Shown here: piece by piece, positions 23,106 through 33,949 of the stretch
How positions within the stretch are numbered: the stretch's first letter is position 1
How the letters are laid out: the number at the start of each line of letters is the position of its first letter
The notes under the pieces: generated by a model
Seen by the model: only the letters and a program-made list of their open reading frames with translations
Told to the model about the DNA's origin: nothing
Database searches by the model: none
Source of the DNA: Culex pipiens pallens
Taxonomy: Eukaryota > Arthropoda > Insecta > Diptera > Culicidae
Length of the DNA: 64,000 nt
Assembly: GCF_016801865.2 (NCBI RefSeq)
Contig: NC_068939.1
Span: forward strand, 40,214,747-40,278,746
Direction: 5' to 3'
Translations under genes and position numbers: made by a program

Positions 23106-24159
23106 GAAAATAAATCAAAGTTTTTGTTAGTTTGAACAACTGTAGGTTAAGATTTTATTATAAGACATTAATAAACAGTACAAGGACATGTGAATTGATT
23201 GGCCCGCCCATGTTAGACTCCCCCCCCCCCCTCCCCCTATACCGCTTTCACAGTAGCAGTACAATTTACGAAGTTTTCCAAAGCGTTTTCATTTTTTTTT
23301 TTTGTATAATTCCATTATCACGCAGGACACCCCCCAATCTCCCCTCCTCTATCTATGTAATGGGACGTCCATGCATTACGTAACGGCGTAATATCAAGGT
23401 AGAGGGGGGGTTCGAGGATTTATACAAAAAAAAAATGTATCGGAAATATATTAAATATATTAGGGGGTGGAGGGGGTCTAAAAATATAAATGTTTTGTTA
23501 CGTAATGCAAGAACGCTCCCTTAATATTTTAATGGTTTTGGACAATTTACAAAACACGTGAAAGTTTTAGAAGGGAGGCAAGGAGCTTCAAGTTTTCAGG
23601 AGGGCTGAAATTTATAAATGAAGTGCCCATATCGTTTGTTGATGGCTGAGGGGTGATCTGTAAACAACGTAACTTATTTTGTTGACTTTTGTGCTTTTTA
23701 AATTAAATTTTAGGAAATGATAAAACTGATTACCTGAGCAACATAACATTTTCAATTGCGAACAACTAAACGTTGCATACAACTTATTTAGGAAACAGTT
23801 CGTTCAACAACAAAATGACAACAGTTTGTAAAAAAAAAAACAATCGAATCACGTGATTTTTATTGTTTAGTGAATTTCACTGTAATTTGGCCTACATAAG
23901 GGTGTGGGATAAAAAAAAATCGTTGCGTTGTATTAGAATGAACCCTCCCGTAAATCAGTTTATCATAAAGGGGCCATCCAGTAATCACGTGATTACTTTT
24001 TTGAAAGTTTTAGAATTTATCCCCCTTGTTAACATCGGTCTATTTTGATTTGTTCAACAAGTTTCATAAAATACCTACTTTTTCGAGTTGCATACAAACT
24101 TCAGTGACGGAATTTGTGAATGACCCATGTACAATTCTTCTGTAAATATGCTCGGAAAC
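23106..24159. other. Intergenic with low-complexity C run
   Basis: It includes a 12-base C run near 23220, a G-rich and C-rich pair around 23320-23420 and inverted words GCATTACGTAAC / GTTACGTAATGC (about 23374-23506), suggesting a degraded MITE. No gene is seen. Confidence 0.45.
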
Positions 24160-24164
24160 ATTAT

Positions 24165-24792
24165 TGTTACCACGCGAACAGATAGATGTTTTACTTTTCA
24201 CCTTTCAAAGAATGGTAGCAAATCAGATAGGAAAATAACAGAAAATGCTCACTTATTTGCATACAAATGTTTTGTGCTCTTACTTGAGAATCATAACGTT
24301 AGAATTAGGACAGGTAAATTTCTCATAGTTTAATGGGACTTATAAGAATCACGGGTAGCTACAGTGAGTCTTCGTAGAAGCAAACATATGCGAAAGAATT
24401 ATGAGTATCCGTATCACCCATGTGTATGAAGGATGACTGTGCAGGTCCAGGTAGTATGTGAAAGAGAGATACAACTAGATTTGCCTACCTATCTCGTTCT
24501 GCCTAACATCAAGGATTAGTTTTAAATCATATACATCAATAATGCAACACGTAGCTTTAAGTTTATATTGTACATTAAATTCCAAATAAACCAAGTTCGG
24601 AGATCACTCCCAAAAACAACTGTTTTACTTCAGTCAATTGAGAACTCCTCATCCTCGTATTGGAACGAGCAGTCTCCAGCAGCCAGCAGTCTCCAGCAGT
24701 CACCCGGGATCAGCACCAGCAGTTCTACTTGGAGTCGTCGGCAGCCAGAGCGTAAGTTCCGCAAAATAAAAACGTCCCCACACGTTTTTACA
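24165..24792 (+). repeat. 5' LTR of the BEL/Pao element
   Basis: TG...CA termini, preceded by ATTAT. The last 104 bp (24689-24792) are duplicated at 28825-28928. A short internal doubling of CAGCAGTCTCCAGCAG occurs near 24670-24697. TGGTGGC immediately after the LTR is the likely primer binding site. Confidence 0.75.
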
Positions 24793-25007
24793 TGGTGGCT
24801 CTGCAGAGAGGATTAGGAGAAGTGCTTGTCGAAATCAAGCACTGAGGACTTCGAGCTTCCGGTCAGTCGAAATCTGATCGTAATCGTAAGTAAAAGCGTG
24901 TCCGACGCTCTAGAGCGGTCAAGTGACCAAGTGTGAGCAGTGTTAGGCTCAGATAGTGCAGACGAATTATCGTCAATAATAGTGAATAATCCTGGACAAT
25001 AGTCCAG

Positions 25008-25160
25008 AAGAACACCGTAAAATCCTGAGCAAGAACTCAGAAGAAGAACACCGTAAAATCCTGAGCAAGAACTCAGAAGAAGAACACCGTGAAATCCTGG
25101 GCAAGAACTCAGAAGAAGAAAAACCGTGAAATCCTGGGAAAGAACCCAGAAGAAGAAAAA
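25008..25160 (+). repeat. Tandem repeats in the BEL leader
   Basis: Four imperfect units of about 40 bp share AATCCTG(A/G)GCAAGAACTCAGAAGAAGAA. A second duplicated block (AACATCGAAGCTACATCAA) lies at about 25320-25412. Both are in the untranslated leader before the ATG at 25475. Confidence 0.75.
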
Positions 25161-25474
25161 AAAGAAGAAATTCTGAAGAACCCTTTGTTGGTTGTTGGAA
25201 GTGAAAAAACAAATATGGACTTAACCCGACGCGGGAATTGATCATTTAACAAAAATCAGTGAAATCCTGGAACTCAAAATCCAGATGAAAATATAAAGGA
25301 AGAAGCAACGTCGAACAACGGGAACATCGAAGCTACATCAACGAAGTCTAAGGTGGTTCGAGAAGTACCACAAGCAACGTCGAACAGCGGGAACATCGAA
25401 GCTACATCAAGCAACATCGAGCATCAAGAATCGACGAAGCATCATCGAACAACAAGCATAAGGTATTTAGAAAT

Positions 25475-28400
25475 ATGGATCACAAATTCATAGTGAATCC
25501 AAATGGTAGGTGCAGGAGTTGCACCAATCTTGATGATCAGCACATGCTAATGTGCAGTCATTGTGATCGGTTCTTCCACCTGCAATGTGTAGGACTTGGC
25601 CGTATGCCAAATAGGAATGAAAACTGGCACTGCATCAAGTGTGATGCAGTTGCCAAGACTTTACTAAATTTTGACCAAAAAGTTAAACAATTAGAAAAAA
25701 GTATTGAGGATATTTCAACTAAACCACCAACAGAAAATAAAGATACATTGACTTGCCAGTTTTTACAAGGTATAGTCAATAAATTAGAGGGACTGTCAGT
25801 TCAACCAAGAACTGCAGATTCATTTTTATTTAGGCAAACTTTAATAGACTTGCCAAAATTCAACGGCTCTTTTAAAGATTGGCCAAAATTTAAACAAACT
25901 TTCTTTGAAACCACCAAGCTTGGTAATTTCTCTGACATAGAGAACTTAAACCGGCTTGAAAAATGTTTAAAAGGAGAAGCTCTACTTAGAGTCAACTCCC
26001 TCTTATCGGATTCTAGTAACGTCAGCAAAATTATGAACGTTCTAGAAGAGCGATTTGGGAGTATTGAACAAATTTACAACGGATTAATGAACGATATTAT
26101 AAAAGTTCGTAATCTGAGTTATGATAACCCAAAATCCATGGTTGATTTTATATCAGCCATCGGAGATTTGGTTATTAATATGGAGAGTCTTCATCATGAA
26201 GAATATTTAAACGATCCTCGACTAGTTCGGGATCTAATGAAAAAACTTCCATCTGGTCTTCAGAACCAATGGTTAGATAATATTAACGAAGAAAAAACGC
26301 TATCATCGCCTATCAATCCTTATAAAGCTCCAACAATAAAAGATTTTTACACTTTTCTAAAGCCAAAGGAAAAGTTGGCTATTGCAAAATTAGTCGACTC
26401 TGATAGTTCAAATTCAAGAACTAAATCAGAACGAATTCTTTACACACAGGATACAAGCCAAATTAGCTGTATCAAGTGTAATTTAAATAATCACAAATTG
26501 ATTCAATGTTATGAGTTCAAAAATTTGACTCCAGAAGAAAAGCAAACATTTGTAATGGAAGAAAGGTTATGCTTCTCTTGTTTAGGTGCAAATCATTTGG
26601 CAAAACAATGTCGATTTGCAAAAGATTGTAACATTGAAGGTTGCAAAAGCAAACACAATCGTCTACTTCATGTGAAGCGGACGGAAAATACTGATTCAGA
26701 AATTGAAGACTCGGGAAATGAGCATTCAGTGCATTGTCACGTCAAGAAATATAACAATGTATTCTATCAAATCGTTCCTGTGACGTTAATTAATGGAAGC
26801 AATAAAAAGGAAACATTTGCATTCTTTGATTCTGGCTCATCCGTCAGTCTTATAAACGCAAAAACAGCGGTTGAGCTCCAAGCCAAAGGGGCTAAGAGAT
26901 CTATGACGTTAGCATGGACAAATGGTGAAACTCAAGAAGATTTAAATAGTATGTCTGTTCAGATAAATATTCAAGCATTAAACGGAAGAAAGTTTAATTT
27001 GAAAGATTTACGTACAGTTAATGATCTGAAATTGCCAACGCAATCTCTGGACACAAATCGCCTTAAAAAACAATTTCCCCATCTACAGGGTAGTAAGCTG
27101 GCATCGTATAATAACGCCATGCCTACATTACTGCTAGGTTTGCCTCATGCATACCTATTTAAAAGCATTAAGGAATTATCAGGAAAATTCAATGAACCAA
27201 TTGGCAGAATGACCAAATTAGGGTGGGTCCTGTTTGGAAGAAGTAATTTTGGAAAAATCAAAAAGAATCATTTGTTTACGATTCAAGAAGTAAAAAAGAA
27301 TTTGGTATCTAAAGAAGATGCGCATGAAAATTATTCTCAATGTGCAAAAGAACAATTTGGTCAAATCTCTGAAAGAGAATTTTATCAAGATAAAAAGGAT
27401 GAAGAATCAGAAGCTTTGCAAAATCAAGCAATAACTGTAGGAGCAATCAGCCCAATTACTTGCGTACAAAAACTGACAAACGGAGAAAATATAAAAGAGG
27501 TTCATATCTTGAATGATCAGCATAAGGAAAATTTAGATGATTTGAAAACAGAAACGAAATGTGTCTTATATACATGTGATATACCTATTAAATTAAACTT
27601 TAAAATGACATGTTTGAAATTCGACATAAAATTGATTAAACAATATTTGCCCATTGTAATGAATTTTCCAATAAAGGAAATAAATATTTATGGTCAAAAA
27701 CATGACGATAACAACAGACGTTGTACGATGTGGAACGAAAATGATTCCATATTTTCAATTGATAAAGAAACAAAATTACAACCGAAAGTAAATTCGGATC
27801 GGTGTGAATTGAAAAATGTAATTTTTCCTGCAAATGATACAGATTTAAATTTCAATGAAAAATCTCGGTTTAAAAATATTGACATAGTAATTCCAGAAAA
27901 TAATGTATTAGTTCAGAATAGTTTGAATATAAATTCTGAAATTATAGGTACAAACTTTTTTAAGAAAAAAGAATTTAATAAAGCATCAAACACAACCACA
28001 CAAACAACAATGATAAACTCAGCGAGTTCAAATGTTTTAAATTCAACGAAATACACTAAAAGAAATTATTTGGCCTATGTGGGTAGTTTGTATGATCCAC
28101 ACGGGCTTATCTTACACATTAAAAAACATGCAAATATTGTTTTAAAAGACATTTGGTACAGCGGTGCTCATTGGGACGACTGTGTGCCTGCAGAAGTTAT
28201 GTACAAATGGCAAGTATGGATAGCCCAACTATCATCATTCAAGAATTTAAGCAATCTTGAACCTAATGAAAATAATATAATTAAAAGACAAATTAATGTG
28301 TATTTTGGAAATAACCACAAAGCTTTCATAAGAGTTCAGTCCTTTTGTGATAAAAACATTATCAAGACCACAACCAGATTGGTAAAATCAAATATAGAAA

Positions 28401-28486
28401 CAGAAGTAAACATATCAACACCGCGATCAGAGATACATGATTATATGTTCAAAACAAAACTTTCAAATACATACATTCGGAACTAA
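25475..28486 (+). CDS. BEL/Pao Gag-protease polyprotein with N-terminal PHD finger, RT missing
   Basis: The 1003-codon frame is open throughout. Domains in order: a C4HC3 PHD-type zinc finger (C13, C16, C27, C30, H35, C38, C53, C56); a coiled-coil stretch; the DUF1759-type Gag core (about 125-270, FNGSFKDWPKFKQTF); two CCHC knuckles (CIKC...C and CFSC...C, about 332-380); and a retropepsin-like domain with catalytic DSG at D452 (FFDSGSS). After GWVLFGR a 260-residue stretch is unrecognised and has no RT motifs. At about 867 the frame re-enters the A17-like region (SLYDPHGL). Full-length BEL/Pao proteins carry RT between these points, so RT was lost while the frame stayed open. Confidence 0.85.
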   Translation: MDHKFIVNPNGRCRSCTNLDDQHMLMCSHCDRFFHLQCVGLGRMPNRNENWHCIKCDAVAKTLLNFDQKVKQLEKSIEDISTKPPTENKDTLTCQFLQGIVNKLEGLSVQPRTADSFLFRQTLIDLPKFNGSFKDWPKFKQTFFETTKLGNFSDIENLNRLEKCLKGEALLRVNSLLSDSSNVSKIMNVLEERFGSIEQIYNGLMNDIIKVRNLSYDNPKSMVDFISAIGDLVINMESLHHEEYLNDPRLVRDLMKKLPSGLQNQWLDNINEEKTLSSPINPYKAPTIKDFYTFLKPKEKLAIAKLVDSDSSNSRTKSERILYTQDTSQISCIKCNLNNHKLIQCYEFKNLTPEEKQTFVMEERLCFSCLGANHLAKQCRFAKDCNIEGCKSKHNRLLHVKRTENTDSEIEDSGNEHSVHCHVKKYNNVFYQIVPVTLINGSNKKETFAFFDSGSSVSLINAKTAVELQAKGAKRSMTLAWTNGETQEDLNSMSVQINIQALNGRKFNLKDLRTVNDLKLPTQSLDTNRLKKQFPHLQGSKLASYNNAMPTLLLGLPHAYLFKSIKELSGKFNEPIGRMTKLGWVLFGRSNFGKIKKNHLFTIQEVKKNLVSKEDAHENYSQCAKEQFGQISEREFYQDKKDEESEALQNQAITVGAISPITCVQKLTNGENIKEVHILNDQHKENLDDLKTETKCVLYTCDIPIKLNFKMTCLKFDIKLIKQYLPIVMNFPIKEINIYGQKHDDNNRRCTMWNENDSIFSIDKETKLQPKVNSDRCELKNVIFPANDTDLNFNEKSRFKNIDIVIPENNVLVQNSLNINSEIIGTNFFKKKEFNKASNTTTQTTMINSASSNVLNSTKYTKRNYLAYVGSLYDPHGLILHIKKHANIVLKDIWYSGAHWDDCVPAEVMYKWQVWIAQLSSFKNLSNLEPNENNIIKRQINVYFGNNHKAFIRVQSFCDKNIIKTTTRLVKSNIETEVNISTPRSEIHDYMFKTKLSNTYIRN

Positions 28487-28724
28487 TCAAGTCACGTTTT
28501 GGTCCGATTCAAAACGAATATTACAATGGCAGAATTACTCTGGAAAAATAAACAACAATGAGATATTTAAAACTAAAACTAAAAAGCAGATAGATTTAGA
28601 TCATTTTCAAACAGCAAATAATCAAGAAAAAATCATTCAAAGAACGCAATGGCGTTATGTGAACAACAACAGAGAAGAACGTAACAACACGAACTGGTTT
28701 AAAGGTCCAGGTTTTCCTATATAG
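28487..28724 (+). pseudogene. Frameshifted RNase H remnant of BEL/Pao
   Basis: In the +1 frame overlapping the end of the main ORF, VTFWSDSKRILQWQ matches the RNase H DSK..LQW motif, and later WRYV and WFKGPGF match the usual end of the BEL RNase H region. It is out of frame with the main ORF and is followed by a stop. The integrase that should follow is absent; the truncated 3' LTR starts 100 bases downstream. Confidence 0.65.
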
Positions 28725-28824
28725 AATTTTATAAAAACCCGATAATACTCAGAGTTATATTTTTTAAAAGTGCAATAAACAAAACAAAAAGAAAATCAGA
28801 TAAAGTTCGCGGCTTCGAAAATTT

Positions 28825-28928
28825 GTCTCCAGCAGTCACCCGGGATCAGCACCAGCAGTTCTACTTGGAGTCGTCGGCAGCCAGAGCGTAAGTTCCGCAA
28901 AATAAAAACGTCTCCACACGTTTTTACA
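28825..28928 (+). repeat. Truncated 3' LTR of the BEL element
   Basis: These 104 bp match 24689-24792 with a single C/T difference, end in TTTTTACA and are followed by the target duplication ATTAT. The first 524 bp of the LTR are missing, removed by the same deletion that took the integrase region. Confidence 0.8.
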
Positions 28929-29021
28929 ATTATATAAAAAATATATAATATTTAGTATCCTTTTATCTTCAACAACCAGCTACGCATACACCTTTTTTGC
29001 CATGTGACCAACATGATTTAA

Positions 29022-29215
29022 AATTTCGTGACGTTGCAACGCAAACTTAAACCTGTTGTAACTTTGGATCTAGACAACCAATTTAGTCGCTCTAGGTTGC
29101 ATTTGAAAGCTCTTTCCAAGTTAAAAGAGCTTCCAAAATATCAAAATGATTGAATGTTTAGTTTTGTGTTGGCATAAACAACTGTCCCTTTTTCGTGACG
29201 TTGCAACGCAATAAA
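29022..29215. repeat. GACGTTGCAACGC motifs (right part)
   Basis: CGTGACGTTGCAACGCA occurs near 29027 and 29194 in the same form as in 22660-23105. Confidence 0.45.
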
Positions 29216-30536
29216 ATGGTAAACTTACACTAGTTTGAAAAAATACTTAACTTAAGATAAACTGCAAATCCATGACATTTCCGTTTAGAACATTTAAAAA
29301 CCTACAAAATGCAATCAAAAGAATAATTTTTGGATTTTATTTCACTGAAAACCAGTTGATTTTAGAAAAATTTTTTAAAACGATGATTTTATCACGAATT
29401 GATGCATAACTTAACCAACTTGTACATAATGATAGTCAAATGATCAATTAATGAAAACCATGGTTTTTGAAGCTTCAAGTAGTCTAGAATCGAGGAAAAA
29501 TATCAAAATAGCTCATACACGCTTTTCAAAATTTCATCCTAAGGTGTACATTGCCGGAGAATGTGTCTTATACAGATTCCTATCACTTTGTACGTATAAA
29601 TCTAGGGCAGGGGTGACCAAAGTATGGCTCGCGGGCCAAACGTGGCCCGCAAGGTGATTTTTTGTGGCCCGCGGACCCGTTTTGAATAATCATGTAAAAT
29701 GGCCCGTTGATCAAATGTAAAGTGATTTAATACTTCTTAAAATAAAGGTTTATTTCAAACTGTTATATGTTCTTCTTTCATTCTGTGTTAATATAAAACT
29801 GATGATTTATCCATATTTTGATTCCCATTTGACGACATGAATTATTGTTCAAAAATCTTTCTAATTTTAACAGTTTCGATTAAATAAGTAAATATCAAAT
29901 ATTTATGGAAATGTTTATGAAACTTTCAAATTTAACTTAGTTAGAAAACTGTAATAAAACCAAAAATTTAAGCATTACATATTAATTTAAAAGTCATAAT
30001 GACCCTTTTCATGAACTGTGTTCAAACTTACTTTGCACTAAAAAATCTTCCCCCTCGGGATTCGATCTCATGACAGTTGGATAACGAATCTGATTGACTA
30101 CCATCTCATTCAGACAGACAAATTTTACAAATTTCAATTGAAAATTAAGTGCAGTCAGCTGAAATCATTTGAAATGCATTTCTCTGCGTTTAAAATCATG
30201 TTGAGCATGTTCGGGTTTATTCAAAAATAATTTGGATTTTAGTGAATTTTCGATGAACAGTTCCACAGATTTCATGTCGCCATTTTCAAATTTGAAAAAA
30301 AAAACTTTTAAATTTCAATGAGAACACATGTACATTTAATAAAAATCTTTTTTTCAAATAGCTTAAAAAAATTAAATTAACAAATCTGATGGAAAACTTT
30401 CATTTTCTATTTTTTTTTTTTTTGAATTTTTAAATAACGAAAATGTTCAAAAATAACAGAAATTTCTAAAAACTTCAAGTAATAGGTATATTTTTTAGTC
30501 TTTTACATGAAAATAAAGCAATTTAGTTTTTCATTA

Positions 30537-31100
30537 CAAAGAAAAAAAAATGATGGTAATACTCATGGACCGATGGATGAACCGAGCCACGTAGCCTAGT
30601 GGTAACGCTTCCGCCTAGTAAGCGGTAGATCGGGGTTCAAATCCCGGCTCGGACCAACACAACTGGTGATCTTTTCTCTTCTGGATTCGATTGCTTAGTA
30701 AAGGGAAGGTAGTGTATCGTCACAAACTGGACCTTATCACGACACCTTAGGGAGGCGACCTATGGAATGTTAACATTAACCTTAACATGTTAACATTAAG
30801 TTGAGAATGAAATTGCCACTGAATCCGCTTTGTAAATGCCGGCCCCGATACTCTTCAAGGGTGTTCCCCTCAGGAACTGGGAAAGATTTACTTTTTTTAC
30901 TCATCAGGAAATGGTGACTGATTTTGTGTCAAAAAAATGATTAATTTTACATCAGGAATTGGTGAATATTCATCAGTTTCACATTTCCTGATTCATCAGG
31001 TTCACATTTTTACACAATTTTTTAGGTAATATGACACAAAAAAGAGATAATATTCAACCTACAAAATTTTTAATTCCAAAATTCAACTTTTTTTGCTGCG
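30537..31100. mobile_element. MITE related to 10013-10238, split by a SINE
   Basis: After removing the SINE and one TACTCAT copy the sequence aligns in inverse orientation to 10013-10238 (TGATGGTAATA-TCATCAGGAAATG, then ATTCAACTTTTTTT). The ends have diverged (CAAAGAAAAAA and TTTTTTGCTGCG) and are flanked by TA. Confidence 0.75.
30567..30897 (+). mobile_element. tRNA-derived SINE, second family
   Basis: The tRNA-like head spans about 30580-30655: an A box in GTAGCCTAGTGG, an anticodon arm CCGC-CTAGTAA-GCGG (triplet AGT, Thr-like), a B box GGTTCAAATCC and a 3' strand CTCGGACC pairing with the 5' CCGAG. A 240-bp unrelated body ends in a T-rich tail. TACTCAT is duplicated at 30560-30566 and 30898-30904. 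T-stem mismatch and the long body make this a SINE and not a functional tRNA gene. Confidence 0.8.
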
Positions 31101-31247
31101 TATTTTTTTTTTAATTTGGCCCGCAAGCTCATTTGAGTTTGAAATTTGGCCCGGCATCCAAAAACTTTGAGCACCCCTGATCTAGGGGCATAGTTTTTGC
31201 TCCAGCCGCGTCGTGTTAATCTTATTAATTTTAATCGATTGCGAGTA

Positions 31248-31602
31248 GAGTCCAAATTCGATTATTCTAAGCCTCGATTATCCGAAAGTTTGTATGGAAC
31301 TTCGGATAATCGAATCTGGAACATTTTTTTTTGTTCTTTTTTCATTTTCTCGTTTTTATCATCAATTTCGAATTCTGCGACCCCATTTTAGCTAAATTTC
31401 AATAGTTGATTGCCTATTAAATAACAAAATGCATTTTTTACCCGTCACATTGGTCGTCAACATGGATTTAAAAATTCTAAATCACTTTAGATTAGGTTAG
31501 GGGTCATACTTAAGCTCGACAATCAAAAATAAGATTACTTTTTCCGTGATTCTATTAGCCGAAGTGAAATTTTTCCTAGCACTACGTATAACGAGTCCGG
31601 AC
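31248..31602. mobile_element. MITE-like element with GAGTCC/GGAC ends
   Basis: The left side has GAGTCCAAATTCGATTAT and an internal inverted pair ATTATCCGAA / TTCGGATAAT; the right side has CGAGTCCGGAC before TA. A relative is at about 61573-62078. The ends match only partly, so boundaries are tentative. Confidence 0.45.
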
Positions 31603-31671
31603 TATATTTGTAATTTATTTTAAAACTCTTTTTTTGCGGAGCAATTTAATTAAGCTGGTCATTAGTATTTA

Positions 31672-32457
31672 GGGTGGTCCAAATCCAGGCTTTTTCTGGG
31701 CTACCCTCTGAAATCAAAGATTGACCCATCACTAGGCTAAATTCCAAATTTGAGCTCATTCTGACCACGGATACCCAAATTCCAAATTTGAGCTCATACT
31801 GACCACGGGAACTCCTCCCTCTAATCGCTTGAAGTTTGTATGGGAAAAATCGTCGAAATGTATGGAGAAAAGCAACTGTTTCAGCTTTTTACCTGTGGAG
31901 GACGCAAAAGTCGTCCAATCTTTATCAATTCTCAGATGTAGAAAATTCATTAAATTTTGAACAACTTTCCCGAAGACACCATATTTTAGCTTCCGAAAAT
32001 GACCATTTCCGCGCATTCGACTCAAAGGGGCAACATAACAAGCGTTCTGCCAGGCAGGCAGACAGGCAAGCGGGCACGCACGTGCATTTAAAAATAATTG
32101 TTTCTAGGTAGCCCCTTAGAGCCGTCTGCGCAAAAAGGGTCCTTTTCGGAAGCTAATAACTTTTCAGCAAAAAATCCTAAAAATATGGTGTCTTCGGGAA
32201 AGTTGTTCAAAATTTAATGAATTTTCTACATCTAAGAATTGATAAAGATTGGACGACTTTTGCGCCCTACACAGGTAAAAAACATGAACAGTTGCTTTTC
32301 TCCATAAATTTTGACGATTTTTCCCATACAAACATCAAGCGATTAGAGGGAGGGGTTCCCGTGGTCAGAATGAGCTCAAATTTGGAATTCAGCCTGGTGA
32401 TGGGCCAATCTTTGATTTCAGGGGGTAGCCCCGAGAAAGCCCGGATTTGGACCACCC
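31672..32457. mobile_element. Foldback element, arms about 325 bp
   Basis: GGGTGGTCCAAATCC at the left and GGATTTGGACCACCC at the right are flanked by TA. The arms (31672-31998 and about 32133-32457) pair almost throughout, including CCGTGGTCAGAATGAGCTC and CCCGAAGACACCATATTT words. The left arm has a tandem doubling of the AAATTTGAGCTCAT/GACCACGG block. The loop holds (GGCA)-type repeats. Confidence 0.85.
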
Positions 32458-33502
32458 TAGTAGTCATGTTCTCTAAAAAATAGATTTGATGTTCCAGTCA
32501 GTGAACGACGCTCCTACATACGATAAATCGGTCCCACCAAATTTGCAGTAATTATCATTTAAACTCATAAAAATGTGAGTATATGCTCACAAAAAAAACC
32601 GTTTGCCTACACCGAGATTCAAACCGAAGCACTTTGGATGAGAGTATACCTCTTTTCTCTTACCCTGATATATAATAGAGTGAATGGTAAATCTTTTCGA
32701 ACTGTCGAGCGTGTGGTTTTGTCGATTCGTCGAGTTTTTTTTTTCTGCCGTGTGATTTACCCGTGCAAACTTATATTCACAACCTGTCATATTTTCTGAT
32801 GAAACTAATTAAATTAACGCTTCTTGTGCCAATTGAAATGTTTGAAGAATCAATATTGATATAATTATAACGAATGTGACAGCCGATTCAATTTACACTA
32901 TCAATTTGCCTATTAATATAACTTTCGTTTCACGTTGATCACTTTCCAGACACGTAATCTGTCATTAGAATTCAATTGTCCGCTTGAACAATCCATACAA
33001 TCAACAAATCCATTCAAATATATCGCGTGCTCTGCACGGGAGACGATAACGCTCTGTCTGGTGACGGCTTAGCTGAAGGGAAATATTTCGAATTCCAAAT
33101 AATTAAAATGTAATCATTCAATGGGCCTTTGATTACCAAAACATGATGTTCAGAAACAATTGCTAGCTTGTTCTGGCTCCCATAAACAGTTGCTCATCGC
33201 CGGAAACGGTTCAGCTCCTGACGCAGGTTTGAACCAGAACAAATTTGAAACAAAGATAGCTTACCTAACAACAAACGTATCACTTGTTGTTGATGGTCGA
33301 CTTTCTTGGAAAGTCCCAAGACCACGGTATGCATAGATGGAACAGCCAAAACCATGCATCAAGTGGTTTGGCTGATAAACAAAATCAAACTCGTGGGAAC
33401 AAGAAATGATTAGATATGAAGAAACCATTTGCGAATTGTAACCAAACGGTTGATATCAGATTAAAATAAAAACGTTAGTGTCGTGTGGAAATCGTGTGCA
33501 TG
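32458..33502. other. Intergenic, no gene seen
   Basis: AT-rich sequence with no recognisable ORF or repeat boundary. Confidence 0.4.
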
Positions 33503-33750
33503 CACTGACCCTGATCCCATAAATGTCCCATATGCATTTTCATCGATTTCGAGTTATTGATGTAGTTTGGTTCAAAATTGTGTGCTCTTTCAAAAGAGCC
33601 TATAACATCCAGTACTTTGTTCTAGAAATCAGGAGGAAAACCAGTTTTTTCGCGAAAACATAACACGTAGGTGTATGGGACAAACTTCAAAAGCGTTTTT
33701 CTCAGCTTGCTGTTTTTGCATATGGGACATTTATGTGAACATGGGCAGTG
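33503..33750. mobile_element. MITE with ATAAATGTCCCATATGCA ends
   Basis: The left CACTGACCC...ATAAATGTCCCATATGCA is mirrored by TGCATATGGGACATTTAT...GGGCAGTG. It is akin in style to the GTTCTACGCATAATTGTCCC elements at 37226 and 62914. Confidence 0.6.
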
Positions 33751-33949
33751 CAGTATTACCTCAGTATTCAAATTTCTTATCATTTGATAAATCACATGAC
33801 CAAAGAGATATTACACTGATGTCACTGATTTAAATAAATTTATTCTGGAATATCTGTCTGGCTCGTGTGAATCAATCGGACGGCGCAGTAGACTTATAGT
33901 CCAGAGGTCCCGCAGCCGGTGCTCAAGATTATATGTGTATATAGTGTAA

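Larger units (their letters stand above)
24165..28928 (+). mobile_element. BEL/Pao LTR retrotransposon, internally deleted
   Basis: The element begins TGTTACCACG and ends TTTTTACA, flanked by a 5-bp duplication ATTAT (24160-24164 and 28929-28933). The 5' LTR is 24165-24792 (628 bp); only the last 104 bp of the 3' LTR remain (28825-28928) and match 24689-24792 with one difference. The ORF keeps Gag, zinc knuckles and protease, and parts of the A17/RNase H region, but no reverse transcriptase catalytic YVDD region or integrase is visible. The insertion therefore appears as a deletion derivative that could only move with enzymes supplied elsewhere. Confidence 0.85.
29608..31179. mobile_element. 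hAT-like element, 8-bp target duplication
   Basis: The ends are CAGGGGTGACCAAAGT and the inverse of CAGGGGTGCTCAAAGT; ATCTAGGG is duplicated exactly at 29600-29607 and 31180-31187. Subterminal GGCCCGC words occur at both ends. No transposase frame remains. The right half contains a MITE (30537-31100) that itself contains a SINE (30567-30897). Confidence 0.85.

Noticed and set aside
30580..30655. Functional tRNA-Thr(AGT) gene
   Set aside because: T-stem mismatch, imperfect acceptor pairing, a 240-bp body and a 7-bp target duplication show it is a SINE head.
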